64,000 nt of DNA from Tetrahymena elliotti 4EA (GCA_000231825.2 JH720385.1:198949-262948), one strand, 5' to 3'; shown: positions 49,709-63,347, numbered from the stretch's first letter. Program-made: numbers and translations. Notes: generated by a model not told the origin, from the sequence alone.

Positions 49709-51112
49709 ATGTAAAATATAAAAAAATATTCTATTAGAAAAGAAGATCTCAATGTAGACTATTGGGAGTATGTAAATGAAGGAAACTAACATTTGTTGAT
49801 TAAAACTACTGATTAATCTTCTCCTATTTTTGGGTATTTACTACGTTTTAATAAAGAAAATTTACATTAAAACCATAATGTTCAAGATAATCATGGTAAA
49901 TAAGAGGGTGATAAAGTCGAATAATAAGGAGTTGATTAGAAAAAAGAATAAAAGAATATCAAATAATTATCTGCTAATTTACAAGGATATGTTTAGAAAT
50001 ATTTATTTTAGAATATTAACATTTTGAATAAATTCTTGTAAGAAGCAATTGTTGTTGATTATTCTCATGTATAATAAGAATTTTAAGAGTTTGTTTTTAA
50101 AATTGAACAGAAAATCAGGGAAAAGAGAAATGAATCTAAAAGAGAAAAGAAAATTGATATCACTTAAACTATAGAGATTATTGAAAATTTTTAACAAGAT
50201 TATGGATTCAAAGATAGTAGATATAGTGCTATGGTAGAAATTAAGCCGAAGTCTCCTCTTGAAGAAATATACTCAGAAAACTAAATTGCAGAGGAGTTAC
50301 AAAAATATTCACAAGAAGATCAAAATCTGATTATGAATGGATTTAAATAAGCAGACTAGTATGAAAAATGTAGATTTTTTAAAATGTAATTGAATAAATT
50401 ATAGAATGACCCTGATTGTAATCATCTTTCCAAATATAGACCTATTAATTTTTATTAAGGGTAGATTGCTGAAGAAATAAATAATTTACTTTAAACTCCT
50501 ATGAATAATCTTATAATCACTTAATATAAAGGAAACAAGAATGATTCGAGTGAAATACTTCAGTAAGTTGAAGAGTTAAAAGTTGCTATAAATTCAATAT
50601 AAAGAATGATAAATTTGTATGTTGACTATAACATAAAACTGAAAGATATATTTAAGAATTTCTTAAATAAAGCTGAGTTCTATTTGTAATAAAATGCAGA
50701 ATTTTATAAATAAGTATTAAATGAAATATTGTAAGAATTAAATAACAACAATTCAGATCTATTTTAGTTATTACAAAATGATTTTAGCAAAGCAAATTAG
50801 AAAAATGACTTTTATGAATGCAAAATAGTAATTAAATTTCTTTTGTCAGTAGCTTTTAGAGATTTATCCCTTCTAATTAACATTTACACCACATACAATT
50901 CTAATGAAATACTTAATAATCAAAATTAACACTAAAAAACGTTCCTCACTTACTAAAATAGTTAAATTTAAAATGAGTTGATCCACTCTCGAGTAGCAAT
51001 AATCGATAATGATTTAAAACCACTCACAGTATATGAAAAATATATGAAAATAGAAAAAACTAATTTATCACTTTACTTTTAATATTTACTCAAAAATAAA
51101 AAAAATCATTGA
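49709..51112 (+). CDS. IPK1: inositol-pentakisphosphate 2-kinase
   Basis: A single intron-free 468-codon frame (467 aa). The N-terminus DYWEYVNEGNQHLLIKTT plus FGYLLRFNKEN corresponds to the family's 'W.Y.GEGN..LV....VLRL.K' nucleotide-binding start. SRYSAMVEIKPK matches the conserved 'VEIKPK'. CRFFKMQLNKL with LSKYRPINFYQG matches 'CRYCMHQ...SKYCPLDLYSG'. VAIIDNDLKPLTVYEKY matches 'VLDLDLKP' near the C-terminus. The enzyme phosphorylates Ins(1,3,4,5,6)P5 at position 2 to make phytate (InsP6). All key blocks are in the usual order and spacing, and length is normal for the family. Confidence 0.93.
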
Positions 51113-51358
51113 AAATTTATTCATTAATTCTTATAATATTTCTATTTCAAAAATGCCTTACTTAATTTATTTTCATGTTAAATTAATTTTAAAAATATGT
51201 AAAAAATAAAAAATAAATTGATTATAGCTTATAAAAAACATTCAATTCCACGTTTCAGTGATGATTTTTGATTAAAGTTTAGTAATAACTAATTATTTAA
51301 TCATTTAGATTTTATCAAATATCTTTTTTAATTAAATAAATTAAAATTTTTTACAAAT

Positions 51359-54300
51359 ATGAATTCTAAACAATTAGTTACCAATTAATAACAAAAGCAA
51401 TCCCAACCTTAGTAGGCTCAAGCGAGTTAAATAAATGTACTTGATTGGGAATAATAGATTAATTTAAGTGATAAAACTTTGTAGATTTTATAGTAAATAG
51501 AAGATTAATAAGAAGAAAAGTTGAATTTTGGTAGCACCAACCCATAATCATAGTAGCAAAAAAATTAAGTTCAAAAATAGAATGAATAAGAAAAAATAAA
51601 AAACTTATCATTAGATATAGGGTTGGATGTAAGTGGTGTTTTGTAAAAGAAAGATATCTCTAATTAAGAGTTAAAAATGATTACAGATATCAAGATTGCT
51701 AATAAACAGAATTAATATTTTTTGTAGTTTCTTAATGATATTTTAAGCTCACTCGGAGAAATCAAAAAGCACTTCTAGCACTTAGAAGACAATAAATAGC
51801 ATGTTGTTGAAAAAATTAATGAATTTTATCAAGAATCTTCTAAGCTTATTGATTAACAAAAAAATTTACTTGAACTTTAGTAAGAAGTTAAAAGCAACTT
51901 GCAATATTATTTAGCTGTAGAAGAAATCGAGCAGTAACTTGATTCAGTCTAAAAAGACATGGTTGCAAGATCTGCATATGAAGATTAGCTACAAAGATAT
52001 TTAAGTGAGATTATTGATGGCATAATTTTTTTCCAATCTCATCCTAGCTTTTAATAGCAAGTAAACTATTTAGCTATTTACCAAAAGCTTAAATTAAGAA
52101 TGACTCAATTGATCAAAAATTTCTTCTTTAAAATATTCAACAAAGAATTCACTTTTATAAATACTCAATTAACAAAGAACATTTTCAAAAACTGCTTATC
52201 CATTATGAAAGAATATAAAAACTTTCTAGAATTTAGCATCACTTATGATAATTAGGCCAAAAAGGATGTATTTTAATGCTTTATTGGAAGTTAGCCTTAG
52301 TTTTACAGGTATTCAATTCATTCATTTATTTTGTAAAGTAGATTAAATGCATCAAAATTTTATAAATTTCATTTATTTTTAGATCGTTGAAAAGCATAAA
52401 ATTGATTTTACAGTATTCAATCACATTATTATTCATTCATATTTATTTGATATGATCGATCAATAGCAGCATAAATATATTATAAATTATGTTTATTTTT
52501 TAATATTGTTTAAAAGCATTAAAACTTAATAAATAAATAAATTTTACTGGAGTATTCAACTAAATTACTTTTCATATTTTTATGATAAATTAAAAGCATA
52601 AAAGATAAGAATGTTTAAGAGCAGAAAAAGATAATAATAATTAAATTAATTTATACAGTATTAAATGAAATTATTATTCATTTATATTTTATGATTGATT
52701 AAAGACTGCATAAAAAGAGAATAAATTATTTTTAAGAAATTTATTTGTTTATGATATTTTAATAATTTGATTAAAAAATTATAGATGCCTTATCAATATT
52801 GGAGTATATCCTTAGCTCAAGAAATGTTTTATACTTGATCACTATTTAGAAAAGCTAGTGGAATCTGGTGTTAAGGATCTTCACTTGTTTGAACTGAATG
52901 ATACTTTGAAAAATTTAATTAGTTTTATTGAAGTAAATAGTGAGAATGATAGTGACTTAGATGAGTTATACACAAATGTTTTCTTAAAATATATGACTTA
53001 TTGCAGAGTTAATTTTTAGAAGGAATTGCTTGAAAACTTCTAAAGCATTCTATCTTCTTTAACTTACAATAACACTAAGGATGAAAATTTCAAAAAATAA
53101 GATGCATTTAATAGTTTTTGTCATTTCTCCTTTGAGTAACTGTTATGTGAATTTATTTACACTGAATACCTCTTCAACTTTTAAACTTTTAACACAACTG
53201 AAGCAGTTAAAGCTCACTGGTAAAATGTCATAGATATTTATTACACAACAGCCCGTCCATTAATCTGCTGGGATAACAATAATTTAGAACTTTAATTCAA
53301 TAATATTGATATTGTTACAGGATACATCTTCCATTTTGATGAAATAATAGAATATTTAAAAAACAACAACATTATTTATAAAAGACTTCTTGAGAACATT
53401 TAAAATAACATCACTATATTTAGAGACATGGTCAAAAATTATTTTGATAAACTTCGACAAGAGCTGATGAGTAGACTAATCTCTTAAGCATAAGTTTATA
53501 TTTAAGATAAAATAGTAGGCTTTGATATCAATCAATTTTGTAAATCAAATAGTTTAATTGTCTTTAGATTTGACTAAGAACTAGCTGGCTAAACTCCAAA
53601 AAATGCAGCTAAACATGCCTTGGCTCATTCTCAATCTGTCACTATCTCAAATTAAGCAGATCCAAAGACCCCTTAGAATTCAACATCAGCTTCTTCATCT
53701 AGAAAAGGTTCATTAATTATACCTGCTTCTCCCCAAGCTAATTATCGTCTCTAAAGAAAAGATGTTTTTCCTGCAATAACAAACGCTATTTAAACATTTA
53801 GAAATCTAAAGAATAGAGTAGAAAAATCAATTTTCTAAAATATGGTTTGTGATATTGTAAGTTCTTGCTTAAGTTCTATTTATTTAACAGCAGAAAAATA
53901 TGAGTAGAAGTTTGATGCAATGCTATTTGTGATAAAAAATACTTTGATTTTAAACAATAACATCTAAGATCTTGGAGTTGATTTCACTATCAAAGAATAG
54001 GAACTTGATTTCAGTGAAATGAAAACATTTATTTCTGACATACAGTAAGGTAAGTTGAGCCACTTATATAAAGGTGATAACATAAAAGCTGAGAATTTGT
54101 GGAACACAACAACAAATTTCTTTAAAATTTTATACAAAGGTATGCCCAAATTGAAAGAGTTTACAATTGATCTCAAAAATAGCATGACAACATAATTAAA
54201 GCAAGCCCTTGAGAGTCTCAACAAAGATATGACTTTTATTATATCTAAAAATATAATAGATTTTATCAAACGTTACCATTCTTTCAAAAACTGCTTGGAA

Positions 54301-54693
54301 GAGATTAGCTTAAATGAAGAACTTCCTGAAGATTAAGCCCACTTAAAAAAGAAACTCCCATTCACAGAAGAAAATATTTTAAAGGATCTTAACACCTTAT
54401 TAGACCAAGAAGTAGTTAGTAGATGCTACCACCTTTTCATTTAAAATTGTCAAGAATTCATAGAAGAGATGATTTCAAAAATGAATAATTACTTGGAGGA
54501 AGACCTCTTTATAGCTATTTCTAAGAATATAGAAGAAATCATAGAAAATTGCATTGAACTTTTCTCCTAATTCTGTATTATCCTCTCAAAGCATCTTAAA
54601 AGTGATTAATATGATGCTCTCTAATTCCCAGATCCTTCAGTCTTAAAATAATAATGCCTTTCAAAAGTTAAATTTATAAAACTTGAATAATGA
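51359..54693 (+). CDS. COG3: conserved oligomeric Golgi complex subunit 3 (COG3/Sec34)
   Basis: Two exons (51359-52308 and 52785-54693), phase 2, total 952 aa. After a Q-rich head (about 100 residues), a coiled-coil (FYQESSKLIDQQKNLLELQQ) leads into YYLAVEEIEQQLDSV and the DGIIFFQSHPSFQQQVNYL block, which match COG3 'LSYFNELETINTKL' and 'CITYISSHPNFKDYPIYL'. After the intron the helical repeats continue. FVIKNTLILNNNIQDLGV plus DFTIKEQELDF matches 'FLIKHLLILREQIAPF..EFTIKEISLDL'. COG3 is a core lobe-A subunit of the COG tether for retrograde intra-Golgi vesicles. A Ser/Pro-rich insert (STSASSSRKGSLIIPAS) lies about residue 610, where animal COG3 also has a loop. Confidence 0.93.
52309..52784 (+). 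repeat. long COG3 intron made of degenerate tandem repeats
   Basis: A 476-nt GT-AG intron, several times longer than the others here. It holds about four degenerate units (roughly 110-135 nt) that each open with AC(A/T)G..TATTCAA or ACAGTATTAAA (52306, 52432, 52548, 52657). Each continues with ATTATTATTCAT(T)..TATATTT, TTGATT/GATTAA and (A)AGCATAAAA-like words. The repeat starts coincide with the splice-donor context of the exon junction. Confidence 0.65.
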
Positions 54694-55510
54694 TGATTAC
54701 TTCATTATTTATTCAACAACAACAAAAATGTTATTAATTAAAATAATTGATATTTTTAATTTTTAGCATGTTTTAATTTATATTAATCATACAAATTTTA
54801 ATTTTTCTTAGATATTATTTTAATTCAGAAATTTGACTGAATTAATAAAATGTTATGCCAATAAATAACTTGAATAAATTTAATAAGAAATTTTAACCTA
54901 AATATTTTATTGTTAGTTAGCTAGTTTCATGTAAATTTTTAATTTTATTAAAAAACCACTTACTTTTTTTAATATTTTTGCTGAAATTCTTATTATGATT
55001 ATTCTTAAACATAAACAGACTTTTTAAAATAAATGATCAGACCAAATTTTATAAAATTTCATTGAAATTATGATGTATTAACTTCATAATTTTTACTAGC
55101 TTTCACTAATCAGCATATTTTTTTTGATATTATTCTAACTTTTTAAATAAAAATAAGAACAAATTACAATTTAAAATTTTTTTTTGTTAACAAGAAATGA
55201 TTTCAGTGATTAATTAATAAGTTTTAGCCAGATTTATAAATAATTTGAATTATATTTTATTGATATTTTTATTTTAGTTTTGTTTAGAATGATATTTAAA
55301 CTAAAAATTCATAAAAAAAAGAGATACAATCAAAATTTAGAATAATCAAAATAGATCTAAAATTTTCTAATTTAAAACTAAGAATTGAATTTATTATAAA
55401 ATCTCAATACATATATATATTTAAAATGAAATGATAAAAATTAATTGTTTAGTAGTTAGTGTAGTATTATTAATTTGATAGAGTTAATAAATAAAATTGT
55501 TTGAATTTCT
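54694..55510. other. AT-rich intergenic region
   Basis: Between the convergent ends of COG3 and the large membrane protein gene; no gene recognised. Confidence 0.5.
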
Positions 55511-58500
55511 TCATTTTTATTGGAAAGAAATGCCTGGACCTGAAATTTTAGTGTTATAATCATCCTCTTGTTGATTATATTCTTGTTCATTTTCATCAAT
55601 TTTTAGGGAGTCTTGTTTGATTACATTAGCAGTTCTTATTCTCTTTTCTTCCTTGTCTTAAAAGGAGCTTAAAATTAAGGATCTTATATTCTTATTTGCT
55701 TTTGATCTTTTTGGCAAGACATCAGCTTAGTTTGCATACATATTTAAATCTGTATCATAGGGAATGTAGCTCTCATTATGTGTTAAATTGTTGTAATCAT
55801 CGCTTCCTCTTTAACTGTTCTTTTCTTCATTATTTTTTAAAGGATTCTCTTCAGGTTTTAAAGTATCTTTGTTTTGTTCTTTATTTAGGAAAGTTTAAAC
55901 CTAATTTTACTCTTTTTTAGTGTTGAATTCCTTTTCTTTGTTAATATTTTAAATTTTTTATTGAAGGCCACTAAACATTTTTTCATCATTTTGATTTTAT
56001 TCAATATTTATCTCTGTCTAACTTTTAACTCTCTTTGTGGTATCTTCTTAATTTGAAGAACTTGCTTATGTTTTTGTTGGCAAATTATAATCTTTTTAAG
56101 ATTCATTTTTATTTGGAGAGATTTCTGAATTCATGTTTTTATTTTATTCTTTTAATTCTGATTACTTTTAGCTAATTAGAAGAGAAAGAGGTGAATTAAT
56201 TACAGGTTTTTCTTACTATTTAGGGGTTGCTAACCTAGAATCGTTTTTACTAAATGGTTTGGAAAAGTATTAGCTATCCTTTAAATTACTTTCTTTATTA
56301 TTTGAGTCTTCTTGCATCTATCTTAAACTGTTTTTTTATAATTTAAAAGTAAACTTTTCAGGAGAAGACATTTCACCATTATCTTTGATAAGATCTGAAT
56401 TAGATCCAGGGACAAATACCCTTTTTTGTTCTAAATGATCTTCAATACCTTTCAGTTCAGAAATCTTTGAAGCCTTTTCATTTAAAGGTAAAATGGGCTT
56501 AACACCCAAGTTATCAAAGTTTGTTTCAGATTGGTTTAAATTAATCAATCTTGATTGTTGAGATTTTTCTACTTATCTTTTTGATATGAAGGGTGAAAAT
56601 CTCATACTTAAATCATGATCATATTCTGAATGATCTTTTTTAATTGGAGACAGCTCATTAGGAGAATTAAAACCACTGATACCTTAGCCAATCTTTTAAT
56701 TCAAAGCTTCTGCATAAAAGCTATTATTATTGCTATTTAATCCTATTTGCTAAAGTTAAGTCATAGAAATTGATTCAGGACTAAAAATACTTTTCTTTTT
56801 TTTTTGTTGAATTCTATTATTTCCTTGATTACTATTAACATTTTTTTAATCTTTATATCCAGATTCTTCTAAAATTTTTCTACCAGTAGTTTCACCTCCG
56901 TCCTTACCTATAAATTAGGAAGCTTCATTACTACTACGGAAAGTCTAAGGTTAGCTAAATGGAAGTCTGCTAAATGAGACTTCATCATCATTTTGTTTAT
57001 TTTTACTATCAAAATTAGCATAAGGAAGATCAGGGATGCTCTTGTTTTATTCATTATTTTATTTTTTTATATTTAAATTGTCAAATTCAGTGAGAGATTG
57101 CCTGTTTGAATCATATTCATTTACTAAAACCATGGTTTTTATTAAGCGCTTCTCTCTATTTCTTTCAAATAATTCTTTTTGTTGCTAGAATAACTCTTCA
57201 GCCTATTAACGGATTATTGTTAACTACTATTAAACAGGTCTACGGATCATTTCAACTTCTTATTTTTATTCTGCTGGCTTTTAAGAAGTTTAAGCTCTAT
57301 TGTTTTCGTTCTGTTTTTTAGTATTAAAATCATCATCGTCTTCTTCATCTGCTTCCAAAAGTACATTATTCACACTCTAAAATGGTCTAATTAGCCTACC
57401 TCTTTAACTATATGCACTTTCCTATTAGCTTTATAAGATGGCAGGTGAGTTACTGCGGGATAGTATTTGAGGAGACTACAGCTCATGCTCTTAATGTTCG
57501 CCTTTGGCTAATTCTTTTCCGTTTCTATGGTTTTTTTCATCTTCTTCATCACTGGGATGGCTTTTCTTATTCTCATTATCTTTTAAGCTTTATTATTCCT
57601 CATCAACGTTTTTGGCCGGATCTTTAATTAGAGTCATAATTAGTAGAACAATTCCACCAATTCCAATAAATAAAAATATAATATATGCAAAAATTAATAA
57701 TGAGCAAATAGCCTTAAGAGCACGAATTTAAGAAGATATTTCTGTGTCCTCTGAGGCTATTGATGTAAAAATTATAAAGCATATTAAAGCGATAGTTTCA
57801 AATAAGAAGAAGAAAATATTTTGTAAACGCATTTAGAAAGGTCTTGCTACGAAACTGTACAGAACAAAAGTAATTTCAACAAGCATGAGAAGAACCATTT
57901 ATGTTTTAGGATTTTCATAAATGTACAAATTAATTAAAGAGAAGATTAATTTTCTAAAAATAACGGCAATAAAGAATCCTCTTTGCACAAAATTATTTTG
58001 CTTAACAAAAATGAAAAGGAAGTAGAACATTGATCTATTTTTTTACAAAATAAATTCTTACTCTATCAATTTGAGCTTAAGTTCTTCTTCTCTTAATTGC
58101 ATGTTTTTATTTTTTTGAGAATTCCCCTCTTAATCTATGCTCTTTACTTCTTCTAATTTATCCAGCTATTCATTTTAATCTTATAAATTTTATCCATGAA
58201 TTTATTATGAGTTCCTGTCTGCTGATTTCTAATCATCCAATTTATGATTAGGTAATAAATCAGCGCAACTTTTATTTTTGTTTATTTCTGAAAGTAATTA
58301 GAAATTCTTAGGTTTTACTGGGCTATCATTTTCAAACTAAGTACTCTCGTTATCTAAATTTCTGGAAGCGTATTACCCATCCAAAATATTAATACTTTTA
58401 CAATGCTAATCATAATTAATTTTTTCACTTTTTCTCTAAATATCATTATTCTCTCTATTATTCTCTGAATGTTCTAGCTCTTTTAAGATCATACTATGAG

Positions 58501-59834
58501 CGTCATGATCATTTTTTTAACCGTTCTACTTTTAATTAAGAGGCTTCGAGTTACTAAGATGAGATTTCTTAGAAAAAACATCATCGTGATCTTACTCTTC
58601 ATGTTATATTTTTTCTTCTTCTTCTTCATCATCTTCATCAGCTGACTGAGCAATTAAAATTTGTAATTCTTGTAAATACTATTTTAATTAAGAAGTCTAT
58701 TTTTCTTCATTTAGGACTTACTTCAAGCATAAATAGTAGAACATATACCCAAAAAAACTAAATAAATATAATAAAGCTATCAAAGCAAAGAAGAAGCTTG
58801 CAGAACTCAAGGGTGTGCTAAATGATAAATTTGAGAATTGAAACAGAGCAAAAAGATTCAAACTATTAAAAGTCATTATGTAAATGATAATTGGTGTTGA
58901 TATTTAGAATAAGTAATGATATTTAACATCATTTCTGCCAAAAATACAAATAAGCCAGGCTACTACATTCAATATAATAAGAAATATTGTATTTACTAGA
59001 AATGAAGTATCCTTTTCATTTAAAAGTATTTTTGGATTCTACAGTGTGCCTTCTCGAGTTGTTGTAGAATTTGTACTTGATAGTGAATAATCTGAAACTG
59101 ATTGAAGAGTAAGAATCTTATCCAGATGAGAATTAGTGATAAAATAGGTAATTTAATCAAAATTTAAAGGATTTAGCTTATTAACATAAGCCATTTATGA
59201 AATAACTTGACTGAATTCATTGAAACTTAAAAAATACATAGGATTCCATACAACAAAGCTTGTTAATAAATTTACACCAAATGCGCTAGAAAACAAAGCC
59301 TTTAGAGTGATTTCAAGATTCTGATTTGATGAGCTACTGCATGAGCCAGATCCTTCATCAACAGATCCCAATCCACACAAGCACATAGCAACTTAGGAAT
59401 TAATACTTTGCTTCATGGTTCTACCTCCATAGCAAGAGTTGCAAGAAAAATAATCTCCATCCAAACATGTAGAACAAGAATAATGACAAGATTAATCATG
59501 AGTTTCTTGATGATCCTAAGTCTAAATTTGCAATAAACGGTTATTTTAGAGACCAGACTCCACTCCTATTAGGTTCAGTACATAAAATCTTAAAGAAAGG
59601 TAAGTAGTTTATCTAAAATTTACCTTATTTTGTTTGAACAATGCCTTAATAATTGCTTGAGGGATACACACGAATTTGAGTATCACTGCTTGAACTGTTA
59701 TGGATTTAGTTCTGATAAATGTTGTGAGTAGCGAAATTAGTAGCAGAAAAGCTAGCCTTGCATATATAGTTGATAAATAAGAATTATATGAAGAAAAGCT
59801 TTGTAAAAGCACTCTTAAATTAAGGCTTTTCCAT
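55511..59834 (-). CDS. large polytopic membrane protein with Cys-rich N-terminus
   Basis: Minus strand, about 1,400 aa. The start at 59834 gives a signal-peptide-like MEKPQFKSAFTKLFFIQFLF. The 5' intron/frame between about 59630 and 59500 could not be settled. Next a Cys-rich ectodomain (CHYSCSTCLDGDYFSCNSCY) and hydrophobic stretches (FLVNTIFLIILNVVAWLICI, SFFFALIALLYLFSFFGYMF), then an acidic cytoplasmic loop. A second membrane block follows (MFYFLFIFVKQNNFVQRGFF, NPKTQMVLLMLVEITFVLYS, IFFFLFETIALICFIIF, LLIFAYIIFLFIGIGGIVLL), and about 650 Q/N/S-rich cytosolic residues end at TGA 55513-55511. The 'NP..Q..LL..E......RPF' pattern recalls fungal FLC/TRP-like proteins, an inference only. Confidence 0.75.
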
Positions 59835-60101
59835 AGTTATAATAATAGATGTTATTTATTCAGCAATATTTAAAAAAGTAATTTAAACTATATTTTAAGG
59901 ATAATTTCTTTTTAATTGATTTTTTTAGAATGTTAAGTCCAAAAATCTCCTTTTTATTATAAATTAGACTGAATTTTTAATTGACCAAATGCAAACGCAA
60001 AAGAGCTAGCCAGCTAATTTATTAGGAATTACTTATTAGGGAAAATTTAATTATCATTAATTAATATCCTTACAATTAATAAAATAATAATTTATGGTCT
60101 A

Positions 60102-60817
60102 AACCATGAATAAGAATTTTTTAAACTCAATTTCACAGTAAAAGATGTAAAGAGAGAATCAAGATATAAACAAGTATCTATATTTCTAAATTTAGAGTAA
60201 GAATTTCAAATTATTAATAATCTAAATATTTTTAATCATGTTATTTCTTTTTCACTTAATTAATTTTATTCTTATTTGTTACATACAAATATAAACGCAT
60301 TCGAGCAATCTCCTGTTATTCAATATAAAGTAAAATCCAGTATCATTAAACTATCTTTAATCCAAACTCAAAAGAAAACATATCAACAGGTTATAAACCT
60401 TTTTATATTAGGGATATTACTGAATATAATCACCTTTAAAACTAATGATATATGTAAGAATAATTCAACTATTATGAAATTTTAAAATGATAGCGAAATA
60501 GTTAGGTAGGTACTGGATTTAAATTTCATAGAATCTTATCCAACTAATGATCAAAGTACCAATTCTTATTCATTAATAATAGAATAAGGTATTTTAATTT
60601 AATTATTTACCAGAATTCATCTTAAAGCTTAGTAGATGAAAAATCTTTTATAAAATTTTAGTCTAATCCTTCTCCATCTTTGGTTTTCTTAGATTATAGG
60701 AAACTTACAAAAGGTATTGATGGGTCTATTAAAAGAGAGAAAGTAGCCTTTTATAAAATTAATAAATTTATTTAAATTGATCATATTATATATTCACCTC
60801 ATCAAAAACACTTTTGA
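60102..60817 (+). CDS. possible small gene, structure unresolved
   Basis: Coding-like pieces occur in sequence but in changing frames: SEIVRQVLDLNFIESYPTND ending in YSLIIEQ, a likely GT-AG intron 60599-60632, then VDEKSFIKFQSNPSPSLVFL..GIDGSIKREKVAFY to TGA 60815-60817. Upstream, MNKNFLNSISQQKMQREN and IFNPNSKENISTGYKPFYI look coding in other frames, so two or more unplaced introns are likely. No family recognised. Boundaries are approximate. Confidence 0.35.
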
Positions 60818-61841
60818 TTTTGCTAAAATAAGATATTACATTTAGTCATAGTTGTTATAGTTCTAAACATGAAATCCTAAAAATTTTAATGTAATCTTTT
60901 AATTTAAACATAGGCTCAAGCAAGCACATGTTTTTTTTATTACTGGATTAATATCTTTAATATTATTTGAAATAAAGAACTCAATAAATAATAAAAAATT
61001 AAAAACACTCAATAAATAGTAAAATAAATGATCAATAAATAAAAGCCTTGAAATCAAACAAATGAATTAATAATATCATAAATAATTTTGATTGATTTTG
61101 AAAATTACTATTTGTAATCAATTGATCATTATTATTAATGTTTACTTAATGAGTTAACGCAAATACTTTGTCCTGAATTTATTTGTATTATTTCCCCTCT
61201 TTTAACAGAAATGAGTTACTAGAGCAAATTTTGATCATCCATTCATTAATTATTAATATTAATTAAAAATCTAGATTCTCTCATATAAATTATTTTTAAT
61301 AATCAGTATCCATTAATTTGTAAACTAGCTATCATCCATTTCCACTTTTCTAATTTAAATTTATTTTAAAATTTCAAAAATATGAATTTTATTTTCACGT
61401 TCACACTTTTATATGTTGAATTACTCAATTTAATTAAATTAGGAGGGAGGGAAGTCATATCAGGGACCTAAGTATGCATTTTTAAATGAAGAAATATAAA
61501 AAATTTCTAAATTTTAGATTAAAATTGATAAAAATGTAAAAATAGCCTCATTATTTTATTCTTTTAATAATTTTTAATTTAAGAATAAAAATATTTTTGA
61601 TGATGATAATTTTTTTTTATAAATAAAAAGAAATTTTATTGTTAATCGAGAAAAGGCTTTGATAAGCGAAAAAAAATTGAATGATTTATTGTTGGTATAA
61701 TAATTAGTATTTAAAAGTTCTCAATAGAGAAATGACTAAAAGTAATAAATAAATTTTAAATCAGGAGGAAATAGTAAAAAATACAAAATAATGAGTAAAT
61801 GTTAAGAGAATAATTTAAATTTTTAAGAAAATAAATGAAAT
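60818..61841. other. AT-rich intergenic region
   Basis: No supported gene in about 1 kb. Confidence 0.5.
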
Positions 61842-63347
61842 TCAGCTAAGATTATTGTTTTTTTAAATAAGATCGAAAGAAGGAGTTATAAATCCACTTT
61901 GCATGTTTGTTTATTATTGGTTAGCATTATTAGAATTGTTTCTAAAAGATTATTATTAAGAAGATGACTGCGAAGGATTAAATGTTACTGTTTTGTTATA
62001 TTATTTCTATTAATTATAATTTTCTTAATAGTTCATATTAAAAATAGACCCTGTTTATTATTATGCATTATTTCTTTAATTATAATTTTCTTGCTGCCTT
62101 GTTTTTTCATCTAATTTATCAGCAAAATCATAGAAATTTACAGGTACTTCTGATTCATTTTATGACATTTTTTACTTCTGATTACTTTTAGCACCACTTT
62201 CATTTTTTTGTTTTGTAAAGAAATTATTTGTTGAAGTTTAATTAGCTTAAAACTCAGGCATTTCTTCAATAAATTCATCATTATTTCTAAGCTAGCCTGT
62301 TTTATACATCTTTTCTAATTCTGCATGATTAGAAATAGATTTTCTTGTTTCAGGCTCATTTTATTTATCATGTCTATAGGAAAAATTAATTTCATCTATA
62401 AATTAGGCTGTAACAGGAGATATGGCATATCCATCTCTAGGATTAAAAGGACTTTATTAGTTTTTAGGCTTAGTTTTTTCTTCTTCCTATTACTCCTCTT
62501 CATATTATAGTAAAAGTGAATAATATAGAATACTCATACTTGCCAAGCTGATAGGGATAACGTAGATATAAGATTTCATAGTAAATATAATAGGAACACA
62601 ATAAGGAATAAATTTTATGTTATCAGTAGCATTAAAATACATAATCATTACATACGAAATAACAAAGCTAGATATTATCACAAAGCTTACAAATTTAATA
62701 GCTCTAAATGCTTAATTTTTAAGAGAATAGCATGATATGCCTACATTTATCACAGTGAAAAAAGCTAAACTAACTAAATTTTCTATTGTAATTGAAAGAG
62801 CAATAGTTGAAGCTTAGCTTGAGCAACGTTCTTAATTCGAAGATGTGAAAATCATAAAAGCAAAAACTGTGTTAGCACAGATGTTTACCTATCTCAAAAA
62901 CCAATCGGATTGCTTAAAAATGAGAGCTCCTATTTCTATTTCCTTTTTAATGCAAACAAACAAAAAAGCTTTTCTAAAAATGATAACTGAGTTGCATTCA
63001 TATTCCCTTGACAGCACAGTTATTAAGCTATAAACTAAAAGAACAGAAAACCATCCTAAATTCAATCCATACATAATAAAGAACTCTAAACGAGCAAAAT
63101 ATTACTGTCTAATTATATAAATCAGAGCAATTAAATTAAAGACAACAAAGCAAATGCTACCATTTTCAATGATAATGATATAATATCTACCTTCTGAAGA
63201 ACAATTATTTTATTCAACAGTTCCATCAATCAGAAGTAGAGCAACCTTACTATAAATGATGATATACAAGTAGTTTTTTATATATTAAATAAAAATATTG
63301 ATGAGCTAGAACTACTAATGCTTCTTTAACCTATCCAAGAAATGCAT
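61842..63347 (-). CDS. multi-pass (about 6-7 TM) membrane protein with Q/N-rich tail
   Basis: One intron-free 502-codon frame (501 aa) from ATG 63347 to TGA 61844-61842. Hydrophobic segments: LINIFIQYIKNYLYIIIYS, ICFVVFNLIALIYII, MYGLNLGWFSVLLVYSLITV, ICANTVFAFMIFTS, NLVSLAFFTVINVGISCYSL, FVSFVIISSFVISYVMIMYF and SYIYVIPISLASMSILYYSL. Cysteines sit between the early helices (NNCSSEGRYY; RCSSQAS). About 190 residues of Gln/Asn/Ser-rich, probably cytosolic, tail follow. The layout resembles a seven-helix receptor-type protein, but no class motif is visible, so this is only a topological description. No assignable homology to the large membrane gene downstream on the same strand. Confidence 0.75.

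Noticed and set aside
57106..57731. three overlapping plus-strand ORFs with aromatic and hydrophobic residues
   Set aside because: Antisense shadows of the Q/E-rich cytosolic part of the large membrane protein.
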